Assembly: GCA_037962975.1 (NCBI GenBank)
Contig: CM075674.1
Coordinates: 34,238,501 to 34,302,500, forward strand
Length of the DNA: 64,000 nt
Reading direction: 5' to 3'
Source of the DNA: Clitoria ternatea
Taxonomy: Eukaryota > Streptophyta > Magnoliopsida > Fabales > Fabaceae
The notes beneath the pieces are model-generated. The model saw only the letters and a program-made list of their open reading frames with translations. It was not told the origin of the DNA and did not search any database. The translations under genes were made by a program, and so were the position numbers. Shown here one piece after another: positions 24,186 through 37,300 of the stretch (positions are counted from its first letter, which is position 1; each line of letters starts with the position of its first letter).

Positions 24186-24859
24186 TCATACGGGGAAAGG
24201 TCTCAGATGGTGATGCTCCAAACCTAAAAAATATAACAGTTTGAAAGAAAGTGACATCGACCGAGATGAAATACCTGCAAAAAGTAGAAGAGTAACACTT
24301 GCACCCTTTTTGAAATCATGAGTAGGGATGAAAACACACCTATGAGACCAAGCTAAGAGTTTGTTAATGTCGGGACTAAGGGCATGAGCAAAACATGTAG
24401 AACGAAAGACTCGAACAGGTAAAGGGTGAAGGGAGAGATGAAGATATAAAACTTTATTAGGGATTTTACCTTTTATACCGGAAGAAGGCATGCAATTGAT
24501 GAGATAACATGTAGTAAGTACAACGTTACCCCAGAACTATTGAGGAACATGAGAATGGAGAATAAGGACTTAAGTGTCTTAAGAATATGTCTATTTTTAT
24601 GTTCAACAATCCTATTTTATAAAGGGGTATAAGGGCAAGATGTTTGGTGCAGCACACCGTGCAAGACCACAAAGGTCTCAAATTGATTACATAAATATTC
24701 ACGTGTATTATCACTTTGTAAAGTGTGAATAGAAACACCAAATTGATATTTTATTTCATGAAAATAAGACTGCAAAATAGAAAATAATTTTGAATAATCT
24801 TTCATGAGATATAACCAAGTGTAACGGGAAACATCGTCAATAAAAGTAAAAAAATACAT
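24186..24859 (-). pseudogene. Copia integrase, decayed
   Basis: Minus-strand fragments: YFFTFIDDVSRYTWLYLMK and LQSDNTREYLCNQF (integrase core; the 'SDNGxEY' motif has T for G), HQTSCPYTP, then PSSGIKGKIPNKVL and HPLPVRVFRSTCFAHALSPDINKL, matching the region after the core. Frames change near 24610 and 24500. Confidence 0.8.
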
Positions 24860-25207
24860 TAACCTTAATGTAGAATAAATACGACTTTGACTCCAAACAG
24901 GGATAAAGCCCGACCAATAGTGTGACTAGAAAAAGTTATACGAGTATACTTGACACGACTCACAAGACAAAGATTCCAACTTAGAAAGACTGAGAATCAA
25001 CAACTTTAATGTATCAAGACTTGAATGTCTTAGCTGAGCATGAACTAGAAGTGGATATGTTGTCATCGATCTAACATGAAATGGCCTATTGGGTTGATAG
25101 AGGCTATGAGACTCACATTTAAAACTAATTGTTTGCCCCGTGGTCCAGTCCTGCTAAGAAACAAAATCTCTAGTGAAAGAAATTACACAATCAATAGATC
25201 GTGTAAG

Positions 25208-25679
25208 TCAAGTGATGGACAACAAATTAAAAGGAGCATCGGGGACATAAAAGACATTATGAATAAGAAAAGAAGGAAGATGATGGACAATATCAATGCC
25301 TCGAGACCATTTGAGAACCATTTGCCTTAGTGACCAAAGGTAAATAACCAGAAGTAGAAAGAGAAGAGAAAATGAATTTTTTACTGATGATATGATTGGT
25401 GGCCCCATAATTAAGGACCCAAGGGCTAAAAGAGTGAGAGATGCCAGTAAAGGAATTACTTATGTGTGCAGCGAAAATAATGGAACCTAAAACCTAACGG
25501 CCTTCATACCACTTCGGGAAGTCATCATATGAAGGCAATATAGTCAAATCCAAAGGAAAAGACGAAGTGGAAGCCAAAGAAGAGTAGTACTTACCATCCA
25601 ATTGCTCAGAAGAGAGCGGTCTGGTGACATGGTTGGTAAAAATCAAAATATTAGGCTTTAGAAAGTCGTAGGCAGCCAT
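25208..25679 (-). pseudogene. Copia gag/protease region, decayed
   Basis: Minus strand: GIDIVHHLPSFLIHNVFYVPDAPFNLLSIT is the end of the copia protease ('VLYVPxxxxNLLSI'), read here by its parts NVFYVP and NLLSIT. In the adjacent frame SWVLNYGATNHIISKK resembles the 'WxxDSGATxH' active site with DSG changed to NYG. The catalytic Asp appears lost. Confidence 0.6.
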
Positions 25680-26516
25680 GGGTTAACGAGGGGAGAGAAA
25701 AAAATACCCACAACGACACAAAAATGACCAAAACTGAGTCAAATATGTGTCCAAACAACAAAACAAAGGTAAATCCTAGAAGAAGAGCTCAAGGCGAGAA
25801 AAACCCAAGCAGCGGCGTCAGAAACGGCTGGAAAAAAGAAGCGGCGCATGTGGGCATGTGCAACATCAGATCGACTTGAAACTTTGGGGATATGTCGATC
25901 TCATGGTGGCACTTTTGTTCAAGGTGGTGATTGAAAAATTCACCAAAAAAGTTTTCCTGTAATGACTATAGAGATGCATCGTAGCTCCGATGTGAATAGG
26001 ACCAACAAGAAACAACCGGTCTAGGTGAGGCCAATGATGTGATCATTGGTTTAAATATAGGATTGACAAGTGTTCTCATGGCTAATCGTAGTTCTACCTA
26101 TAATACAAGGGTAGAAACAAAACTGATATGAAATAGAATTGATAAGAAGACCAAAATCGAACTGAAAACACAATTTCAAGAAATAAAAGGACACTGGTGG
26201 ACAATGAGTTCATTAGGAAGACGAGGATAAGCGGATCTTTCGTTAGGCTCCCGATACCATGTTAAATTTAGATATCAGATCTAAGTCAATCCTAAAAGCC
26301 AAGTCATAGGATGATGATTACTTTCACCTTATATACTTTTAATTAACCATATCTTTAGGCAATCGGCTTTCATCACACCCCTTCACGCTTAAGAATAGAG
26401 CATGGATAAATATGGGTGACTCGTGGGACTTATCAACACACCATTTCACACTTAAGAATGGAGCGTGAACAAATATGAGTGACCCCATAACGGATTTAGG
26501 ATGAGCTCTGATACCA

Positions 26517-26689
26517 TGTTGAAAGAGAGGAAAACAAGAAAACATGTTATAATTTCATGTTTTGAGACCACAATGGAGCTATTGAATTCATAGGAAATTG
26601 TACATAATTTCATATTATACAATTATCCTAATCACGACTAATTACATAAGAATAAAATCAATCCAATTAATTGCATAATAAATCTAACA
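26517..26689 (-). repeat. 5' LTR of the antisense copia
   Basis: 173 bp, next to the Met-tRNA primer-binding site complement at 26503-26516. A near-copy of the PBS/LTR edge ('cccgataccatgtta') also occurs near 26253, suggesting a local duplication in the leader. Confidence 0.8.
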
Positions 26690-28348
26690 ATGTCGACAAT
26701 ACAAAAGTGTGTACAATTGGGCAAGATAAGGTGGTTAGTTGGTCAAAGTCTAAGAGTATCTTTGGAAAAGCTTACCAAATGCTTATGAAATAGCTTATGA
26801 TTTTTAAAGTTGTTATTAACTATTTATTTCAATAAAATTTTTGGTATAGTTTATTATAGTAAGTTATTTTCAACATATTCCAAAAAGTTTTATGATCAAA
26901 TTTATAACAAAACCTCTCATGTAAAATAACTTCTTTTATAAATTCTTAGGGCATAATTATGTTATTGGTCCTATAAAATAATATTTTTTTGGTTTTGATT
27001 CCTATGATTTTTTTCGTTTATATTTTTCTTATATTGAATATCTTTTTTCTAGTTTTTACTTTAAATTTGAATTTTTTGATTATTGATATGAATAACTAAA
27101 TTACATGTGAGTTTATTTAAATGGTTATGACATTCCAACTAACTATTAACATATGACTATGATGAGTTAAAGTATAATTTTTAGCCGTTACAATTGTATT
27201 CAAAATTGTTGGAAAATATAACCGTGAGATTTGTAATGATTAAAAACTGTATTTTAACCCGTTAGAGTTATGTGTTGAAATTCATTTAGAATGAAATGTT
27301 AGAACAATTTGAAAATGCTAATATGTAATTTAATTATTTATATCAACAATTCACGAGATTAAATTCAAAGTAGGGAGTTAGAATAAAATATTCAATATTA
27401 AGATGGATGTAAAAGAATATATATTGCCTAAAATATATAAGTAGGTCAGGATTTGGTCGTAAACGTTTTTTTGTCTTAGAAATGTTGTCTTAAGTAAGAG
27501 TAGAGGGAATAAATTTAAACCGTTAATACAATAAATGATTGAAATTAATCATGTGAGTTTTTAAAAAGAATAGGAACTTAGACTCTGCAAATAAAGCAAA
27601 CTAATTCCAGGGATTAGTTAAATGAAACCACCAGCTTATGGATGACCCGTAATATTTATTATTAAGTATATTGTTATTTAATAAATATATTATTATCAAA
27701 AATATATTATAATAAGTATATTTAAATATATTATTATTATATTTAAAAATACACATAATATTAATTTATATTTTATCATATACATTCACCTCATCCATAT
27801 TAAATTTAAACTAACCAAAAAATATTAATTATTATCTTATATACTATCTCTGGTTCCAAATATAAGTAAATTTTAGTGAAATTTTTTGGTCCCTTAATAT
27901 AAACAAAATTAGATTTTCCCAATATCATTAAATGTTTGTTTACTAAATATGTCCTCGTTATATATATATATATATATATATTTTCAAGACCACTAATTCT
28001 TTATGTAATAGATGATACTAAAGGTATTTTAAAAAATTAAATCAAATAATACAAATAACTACTTTCAATTACTATTCTCAATATGTATGAAATTAAATAC
28101 ATTTCCGAAGATAATAGTTATTAACAAAATTGAGTTAGAGATAAAATGAATAATGAACGAAACACAAAACAATATAAATTCATATTGAAAAATATGATTA
28201 TAACGATTAACTAGAATAAGTATTCATAGAAACTAGTCACAAAACACTACAAAATAATAATCAGCTAACGACCTATAATAATTGTTATTGTGCTTGAGCA
28301 ATTTAGTAATTAGTTAATTAAGTAGCATGTTATGTTATAGGTTCAAGT
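26690..28348. other. Intergenic spacer; possible MITE and (TA)n tract
   Basis: Very AT-rich, no gene. 'ctctggttccaaatataag' at about 27847 resembles a terminal repeat of mariner/Stowaway-type MITEs, but no clear partner or TA duplication was found. A (TA)n run lies at about 27959-27981. The last 100 bases are probably the promoter/5' leader of the next gene; no TATA position can be defended. Confidence 0.5.
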
Positions 28349-31300
28349 ATGAGGGGAGCAGGGTCACCCACGTTGAGGGCCATAGCGGCACGAATGCTAT
28401 GCAGCAACACCGCGAAACACTTTGTGGCGATTTCCGCGAGAAATTTTGCAATGGATACTTACTCTGCAACTGGTAAACTCAAACCATTCTATTCTAACAT
28501 TGATTCCTCTTGCTCCTTCTTGATTAACACTTGTTTACTTGTTTTGAAGCGGCAAACAATCGCTTCGCCGATCGCTTAATTCCTCACATTCTGCGTCTGT
28601 GAGTTCTCACTTTCTTTCTCGCTATGTAATTCATAAATAAATTTGTGCTGAACAAACATGTATGTATTGTTTTAGGTATGGATCCAACGCAACATCTCAC
28701 GACTTTGAAATCTACGCTTCACATGCTTCCTTTGAGGATCCACTAATGTCTGCTCGCGGGGTGAAGCAGATCAAATCAGCATTCTATACTCTTCCCAAGG
28801 TTTTATTTTATTATCTTTCTCTTCCTTAATAACCTGTTCCATTTTTTTATCTAACTAAATTATCAAATTAGTCTTTAATTCTGAACTTTACAAAATTTAT
28901 CTATTTTAGTCAATTTTTACATTATTTTTCATTGTTGTTTTATAGTTAAAAATACCATATTGAATATGTTTTATAAAGTCAGATACTAAATTAGAGTTTT
29001 TAAAATCTCAAGCACTAAATTTAAGGATTTACTAATTTTCCTCTGCATCTAAATACATCCCAATGGAGTAATTGCCCCAAATTTAACAAGTTATGACAAT
29101 TTACAAAGCTTTATATAGTGCTTGATTTTCTTGAATTACAAAGTTTAGTTTCGTCTCTCGGAATATCTTATACAAATTCACAATTCAGAATTTGACAGTT
29201 TCTTTATAGTTGGTTGTATGTTCTCTGTAGCAACAAATTAGAGTCGATTCAAGCATTTATTTGACCTTTTCTATACACTGAAAGGATAATTGAAAGAGAT
29301 CAGTGTTATATATCATGGAATACGTTCTGCTTGCTAGCCTTGAGCTTGTATTATGTGAGTGAATCATCAAGCATGTGGTCTTAGTAGCTTAGCAGTAACA
29401 CATATCTAATGACTCATTTACTATTTTATTTTCCTTAGAAAGGCTAGGAAGGGTTTTTTGCTATTAGACACAGATTAGCTATTCCTATACCGATTCAATT
29501 ATCTTTCTTTCAGGTCTTATTTTTTCTTCTTAATGTTGAGCTAATTTCTAACCTCTTTTTTGGTTCCATATACCTTAGCTATTTAGTGAGTCAAAGATTG
29601 TGGAATACAGTGTCCAAGAAAATATGGTTTCACCAGGAAAAGGAGAGGTTAGTAAATCTCCGTCTCATAATGTTGTATGCACTATGTAGCACTTCAATCT
29701 TTTGTTTGCTTGATTTGATCTCTTACTCACAGATATTAATTGACAATAAGCAATACTATAAATTCTTGGGGAAGGATATAGATATAGTGTCGCTAATCAA
29801 GTTGAATATTGAGGAGGGCAAGGTTGTTCGCCATGAGGACTGGTACGTATTTATTGATCTCCTGAACATGCTGTTTTATGCTTTTCTGATTTCTTTTAAA
29901 GAATACAAATATTCAATTTGACATTTTCCAATTATTTTGACTCCTTAGCTTTTTACTGAAAGAAAGTATTTACAATTTATCCTATATTGTCGGAGTGTCG
30001 TTCACATGACACATTTAGATATGTAATTTAATTAACAGTTTATATAATTAGTTCTTTTAAAATAAGAGTTTATGATATAAATTTAATTACAAAATTTATT
30101 TTAATAAGTTAAAAATAACTTATTAAAATAAGTCAAAAACTATATATTTGAGTCATGAACTGTTTTTATAAGTTTTTTTTTTTATAAACTCTTCCAAACA
30201 CCTTCTTAATCTTAAACATATATTCACTTGAACATAGAAAACAAAATTGTTAGAAATTAAGCTTCTTCATTTGAAAACAAATTAGCTTAGGGATTAAGGT
30301 TAGAAAACAAAGTTCAACTTGAAATCTTCTATCTTAGGAAGCAAAATCCAACTTGAATTTAGGAAGTAAGTTTCAACTTGAATTTCCCTTCATTAGAAAG
30401 AGTGACAACAAAATTTAGTATAAATAGAATACCTTGTCTTTGTTATTTGCATGCCTTGAGTAAACAAGAAAGTGAGAAAAAAAGATTGAGAGAAAGTTTC
30501 AACAAGCTTTAATTAGTTTTGTGTTTTTTTTTGTGTATTAGCTTTTAACAAAGCTAAAGAAACTTGAGTGTGTCTGCTATACAAAAATTATAGTAAAAAT
30601 AAATTTTATTCTTTTAGTGTTCATATTTTTTATAGCATCTCAATTTTCAACTAGGCAATTTATTTTAATTGCCAACATCTGGTATCAGACCTTGTTATAT
30701 CAAAATGGCAGCAAGTTCCAACACGGGAGCAAGTCAAGTTCAACAAGTATAAACAACTGTCTTCAAGTTTGATGGCATATCAAATTTTACCATGTGAAAA
30801 TGCCTCATGGAGCTGTGCTTAAAAACCAATGGTTATGGAGACATAATTAAAGATGGTTTTGTTGAAGAAAAGTTGATATGCAACAAGTAGAGAAAAATCG
30901 TATACTTAATGAAAAAGCTTTATTTCTAATATGTCAATCTGTTGAGCTATCTGTTCTTGAGAAAATTTTCCATGCTAAAACAACAAAGGAGGCTTGGGAA
31001 ATTTTACTCAAAACATATGAAGGTGCTGATCTAGTCAAACGAACAAGATTGCAAGGCTTGAAATGTTAGTTCGAGCTAATAGAGCAAAACAAAGAAGAAA
31101 GCATTCGTGATTATTTTTCACGAATGGATAAACTTGTCAACGAAATGAAAAACAACGGTGATGAAATAAAGAAGAAAGAAATCATGGAGAAAGTTCTACG
31201 TACGTTGTCAACTCGTTTTGATTACATAGTAGCAGCTACTGAAGAAGCAAAAGATCTCAACACAATGACTCTAAATAATTTATAAGCATCTTTAGAGTCA

Positions 31301-34300
31301 GTGAAATGCAGATGAACGAGAGGTCAAGTGGGACGGTTGAGAAAACATTAAAAGTTCAAACAAATGTCAAAAACGAGGGACCTGTGCAAAGAAGAGCTAA
31401 CTACCATCAAAGGGGTCAGAATTTCAAAGAAAAATGGAGGAATCCTCAATCTAACTCAAATCAAGGCAGATGAGGTAATGGGTCATTTCCCAATAAATCT
31501 AATATTCAGTGTCATAAATGCCAAAAGTACGAACATTTTCAATCTAAATGCAAATCTTATATACAATGCCATAACTGTAATAAGTTTGGTCACTATAGTC
31601 GAGAATGTCGTGCTAAAGCATTGAATATTAGAGAAAATCATGCTTGAGTTGTAGAAAGTGAGGAAGGTATGAAGATGGTGCTTACAACAAGTCATGTGGT
31701 AGCTGATAAAAACGAAAACCAGTGGTTGTTAGATACAAGATGCAGCAATCATCTAAGCGGGAAGAAAGAACTATTTTTTCACTTAGATGAAAGTTATCAT
31801 ACTTCAGTCAAACTTGGTGATAACTCAAACCTTGAAGTCTTGGGGAAGAAAAGATTGTTATTAGGCTGAAAGATGGATCTTTGAATTACATTTCTGATGT
31901 GTTCTATGCACCTGGTATATGTCAGAATCTCTTAAATGTTGGTTAGCTTGCTGAAAAGGGTTATGACTTAAAATTCAATAAGAAGGGTTATACGATAAAT
32001 GATGTTGAGATGGGCTTGATTGCAATGGCAAATATGTTATGAAATCATCTATTTCCTATGAACATCAAGTATCATACTGGTTTATGTTGCAAAGCTACAA
32101 CTATTGATGATAACTAGTTGTGGCACATGTGGCTTGGACATTTCAACTTTGAAAGCATCAAGTTTCTTGCAAATAAAAAATGGGTTACTGGCTAGCTTTT
32201 TATCCAAGCTCCTTATCAACTGCGTGAAACTTGTGTAGTTGGCAAGAAACATCGAGATCTTTTTTCTAGAGGACGTGCTTAGAAAGCTTCAAAACTACTT
32301 GATCTGGTGTACTCTTATTTATGTTATGTGAAAATTCCATCTAATGGAGGTAATAAATATTTTATTACTTTCATTGATGACTTTAGTAGGAAGACGTGGG
32401 TTTACTTTTTAAAAAATAAATCTGATGCTTGTGATACGCTCAAAAGTTTTATAACGTATGTTGAAAGGCAGAGTGATTATATTCTAAAAACGTTGAGAAC
32501 TAATATGGGGATAAAATATATTGTTTGTGATGACTTCTTGAGGAAACATGGTGTTAAGCATCAGATGACTGCAAATACACTTCTCAATAAAATGGGGTAG
32601 TAGAAAGGAAGAACAGAACAATTATGGATATGGTGAGAAGCATGCTGCATTGTAAGAAAATACCAAAAAGTTTTTGGGCCGAAGTTGTGGCCTGTGCAGT
32701 ATACCTATTAAATAGGTGTCCTATCAAGAGTGTTTGTGATAAAACTCCACAAGAAGCTTGGAATAAGAAAAAGCCAAATCTTAGTCACTTGAAAGTTTTT
32801 GGTTGTGTTGTTTATACACACATTCTTGATCAACTAAGGAAGAAGCTCGATGACAAAGCAGAAAAATGCATCTTTGTAGGATACAATGAAGAAACAAAAG
32901 CCTACAAGTTGTATAAATCCAAAAACTCAAAAGGTAATCATTAGTCGAGATGTTACGTTTGATGAAGATGAAATGTGGGACTGATCAAAAAAAGAAAAAG
33001 AATTATTGCTTGTACCATTTACTATACATGGAGAAGCAAATGAAAAAGCTGAAGGACCATCAGTTGAATCAATACCAGATTTGTGACGCCCAAAACCCAA
33101 ATTACAAATTCAATTTTATTAACCTAAATTTTTGAAATAAATTTTTCACGTTTAAAGAATCATTTTGAAATTCGTAATTTAAATTCTGAGGTCATGTAAA
33201 AATTGATAAATGCGGAATATTATCATGCATACTAGTCGTGAACAAATAAAACATAATACATTTATATAGCGGAAACGATAGAGAAGATTACAGTACATGG
33301 TACATAATATTATTACAACCTATTAAAATTCAAATGAAGTCAAAGTCCAAACAATAAATCATAAAAACTTCATTAATTACACCACTCGTCATTCTGTGTA
33401 GCATGCACTGTAAAAATAATGTAAGAGTGAGACAGAATATAGAATAAATATAAAATAAGTAAAGTTGCACAAACACAATCAGTAAACAATAATGATATGA
33501 TGAATATGCCAAACAAGGTCATTTACATTTAATCATCTTTAATTTAGTCAAATGATGTCATGCTGGATCCATTTTGATTTGGTGGGAATACTGCAGTAAA
33601 AAGTTTCATAGAGACACAAGTAGGACTTAGCATAATGCCATGAATCCCTACACTTCATGGCGCTCAAGTAACGAAGTACACAAGTAGGACTTAGCATAAA
33701 CCATGAATCCCTACACTCCATAGTGCTCAAGTACCAAAGTACACAAATAGGACTTAGCATAAACCATGAATCCCTACACTCCATGGCACTCAACGAAAAT
33801 AGGGCTTTAACTCATCATAGAGTAACCCCCCACCAGGGCCGACAATCATGGAACCCCTAAATTCCATGGTGTGTCCAAATGCTTATGATGCATGAATGCC
33901 TTTAATTCTCTTTATCGATTTAACATACCATGATATCAATACTTCCATAATCACTTGGAAAACCACAAGTCCTCAAAGGACACATCACATATATTAATTC
34001 TCAAAATCATGGATTTACAGTTTTAACAACATATCTCAATAAACCACAAGACATTTATGTATACATTAATTTAGTCATTCATAATTATTCATCACAAAGA
34101 TAAACATACTGTATGACATTTATAGGACACTCAATAACATCCATAATAATCAATAATCTCTCATTAATTCAAAAATAAATCATTACCCACATGAAAAATA
34201 TCATTTTCATCCATAGTAATCATCATAGGTAATTTCAGAAATTTACAACAGCAACATACATTAGTAAAGCGACCATAACGTGAGTAAATCAAATCCTTTT

Positions 34301-37300
34301 TAAGCAATTCCACTTTCTATAGATCCATAACATAAATATCTACAACTTTTATGAAGACATCAAAGTCTAAATATGTATGTATAATTCCCAGAATATTAAT
34401 ATTTACACAAAATAGAAGGTACATATTCCAGAACAGACATACTGTAGTATTTTGACTATAACTCATGCTATACAAATCCAAATCAGTCGGTTCAAGTCTC
34501 AAAATTCACATAACGAAAAGATCTACAACTTTGATGAAGAAGTCAAAGTCAAATTCACACATTTTCAGCTTCAAAATTAAGTAACAAGCTACGAAAATAA
34601 ATCTGGAAAATCCTAGAACAACATACAATTCTACCCATTCCATATTTATTCACAACCCTATCCCCTCTTACCTTGATAGAGGATCTTAGATTGGTTAAAA
34701 AAAATACTCTTCTTACTGTCCTAGCTTCAGATCAAAGGTGACTTGACGGAGAAAAGGAAATGAGAGAGAGATTTTACTAATTTTAGTTTGTTCTAAGAAT
34801 TCAGACTTGGGAACGAGATGTAGTGTCGATTTAATATTGAAAAAGACAAGTGGGGGACAAGCTTTTCATAATTGGATTGTAGTGGGATGTTAGGTGCATT
34901 AATTGCGGTGATAATGGAGGTTTTAGATAAGAAAAATGAGCTGTATTGTTGACCATTTCCGCCGCCTACATAATGGAGCTTGTATGATTGAAGTAAATAT
35001 ATTAAAATATGTTCAAGATGATATGATTGGAGTAAAATATTAATTCTAACACTGGTTCGGTATTTTGGGCATATCTCCTTCTGAGAAGAATTCATCAGAG
35101 CTTCTTTTCGTTCAGAATTGCTCCACTCGGAAGGGAATTTGCTCGGAAATGTTTATGCTTGAAACACTCAGTCATAGCTTTTCTTTCCGAGTGAGTGACC
35201 CACTCAGAAATGTCTCACTCGGAGACACCTCATTCAGAAATATCTCACTCGGATATATCTCTGCCCGAAAGGTGCTCGTTCAAAATCGGCCATTTTTTGT
35301 TCAGAATTGATTCACTCAGAAATTCTCTACTCGGATATATTTCTGCCCGAAAAGTACCTTATTCGAAGTCAAAGCATTTCTTCACTCGAAAGTATTTCTC
35401 TCGGAAGTGCGTCACTCGGAAATTTAAAGCCGAAAGAATCATTCGGAGTCGAAGTTCAGTCCTTTCTCGGAAATCTTTCCACTCGGGAATATCACTCGGA
35501 GTCGAAGACAAATTTGAAGACGAACCTGAGCACAAGCTCTCGGCAACTTTGAATATGGCCCGAGCACAGGCTCTAGGCAACCTTTATGACACCCGAGCAC
35601 GAATAGAATGGAGGGGTTCACCTCTCGGATATTTACTTCCCCCGGGAACTTTTCACTCGGAAACGTATTCATTCGAAGTCAAAGTCTTTCTCTGTTCCAG
35701 AAGTACTTCCCCTGGAAATGACTCACTTGGTAGTCTCAATCGGCGACATATCACGCGGGAATCGAAAAGGTCTCACTCGGTACCATCCCACACGGAAGTG
35801 TCGCACTCGGGGACACCCCACTTGAGAAAGTTGTATTTAAGTCGGAGATACCCCACTCGGGAATATCTCGGCCCGAGAAGTACTCATTTGAAATCAAAGC
35901 TTTTCTTCGCTCAGAAGTACTTCTCTCAGAAACGTTTCACTTGGAGACGTTTCACTCGGAAACGTTTTACTCAAAGACGTTTCACTCGGAAACGTTTTAC
36001 TCGGAGACGTTTTACTCGGAGACACTCCACTCGGAAGTATGGAACTTGGAGGCGTCTTTGTCTGAAAGGTGCTCATTCGAAGCCAGAGCTTTCCTTTAGT
36101 CAGAAGTGATCATCTCAGATTTTCTTCACTCGAAAATGTCTCATTTGAAGCCAAAGCTTTCTTTCACTCAGAAATGGTTCTCTCGGTCATGCCTCACTCG
36201 GAAACATCTTAACTTTCCTTCACTCGGAAATAGTTCTCTCGGTCATACCTCACTCAGAAAGATCTCACTCGAAATCAGATCCCTTTCTTCACTCGGAAGG
36301 TCTTATCTCAGACATGATTCACTCTGAATATCTTATTCGAAAGTACTTCACTCGGTAGTCTCCCAATCAGAACGCTACCAGAGGTTAATATCAAAGGAAG
36401 CTATTTGAACGAATCAAAAAGAAGCTTCGATTCACAGCCAAACTTATGTAGAAAGTTGATATAAATAGATAATATCATTAATGATCTAAATTAAAAATGA
36501 TTATACATGAGAATAAAATTTTTGGGATGTTACAATTCTCCCACCCTAATAAAAATTTCGTCCTCGAAATTTAATATAATGCACCCTTCAGTGGAACAAT
36601 TCTGGGTATTGCGTTCTTATAGCATCTTCACGCTCCCAAGTTAAAGTTACATCATTTTCTTGTTTCCATGCAACCTTCACTAATGGTACATCCTTGCTTC
36701 TCAAGCGTTTAATCGACCTTTCCATAATCTGTGTGGGTTCTGCAGGGATGGTTAAATTTTTTCTAACTTCAACATCATCAGTAGCAATCACATGAGTGGG
36801 ATCTTGTATATACTTCCTCAATTGTGATACATGGAACACATTGTGTAAATTTGCAAGGTGAGAAGGAAGTACAATCTGATAAGCCACCGAGCCAATCCTC
36901 TTTAGAATTTCATATGGTCCAATGAACCTTGAGCTCAACTTTTTACTTTTCAATGCTCGACCAATGCCCTTGTGAGGCGAAACCTTCAAAAATGCATGAT
37001 CACCAACTTGGTATTCAAGTGGTTTCCTCCTATTATCGTAATAGTGCTTTTGTCTATCTTGGGATGCCTTCATCCTCTCTCTGATTATTTCTATTTGTTC
37101 AGTAGTCTGTTGCACAATTTCAGGCCCTAACGCCAAACTTTCACCAGTTTCTAACCAACAAAGGGGTGTTTGACACTTTCTGCCATACAATGCTTCAAAT
37201 GGAGCCATACCAATACTGCTAAGGTAACTATTGTTATACGTGAATTCAATCAGTGGAAGAAACTGCTCCCAACTACCACCATGCTCAAGCACACAAGATC

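Larger units (their letters stand above)
22394..26689 (-). mobile_element. Near-complete decayed Ty1-copia element, antisense, downstream of EXO70A1
   Basis: Two LTRs frame it: 22394-22569 (3' LTR) and 26517-26689 (5' LTR), both TGTTGAAAG...CTTTAACA or TCTAACA. Flanks are ATGTT and ATGTC, an almost perfect 5-bp target duplication. A PBS, complement of TGGTATCAGAGC, is at 26503-26516, and a polypurine tract (complement of cccccttcaagctgga) abuts the 3' LTR at 22570. Internal domains run gag-PR-IN-RT-RH from right to left, the copia order. The LTRs differ by many substitutions, so it is old. It sits 364 bp after the EXO70A1 stop and on the opposite strand. Confidence 0.85.
30248..33081 (+). mobile_element. 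Copia element 1 (plus strand), truncated by the Ty3 insertion
   Basis: 5' LTR 30248-30677, PBS at 30678-30691, gag, protease, GAG-pre-integrase and integrase segments follow. The element is broken at 33081 by the Ty3 LTR beginning TGTGACGCCC. RT and RNase H are absent. Many stop codons. Its mirror copy from 30819 onward is at 51081-56340. Confidence 0.85.
33082..36534 (-). repeat. Full 3' LTR of Ty3 element A (3,453 bp)
   Basis: On the minus strand it starts TGTAACATCCCAAAAATT and ends GGGTTTTGGGCGTCACA. It inserts into copia 1 integrase at 33082. The polypurine tract (complement of attctcccaccctaata) and the preceding 'ttcgaggacgaa' signature at 36535-36575 are textbook for plant chromoviral Ty3 elements. 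It holds three 63-bp repeats (33609-33793) and a CACTCGG array (35120-36350). Confidence 0.85.

Noticed and set aside
35195..36109. A 304-codon open frame, the second longest in the window
   Set aside because: It lies entirely in the CACTCGG array of the Ty3 LTR; an 18-bp period keeps frames open by chance, and the mirror copy at 48480-49107 is broken differently. No domain is seen.
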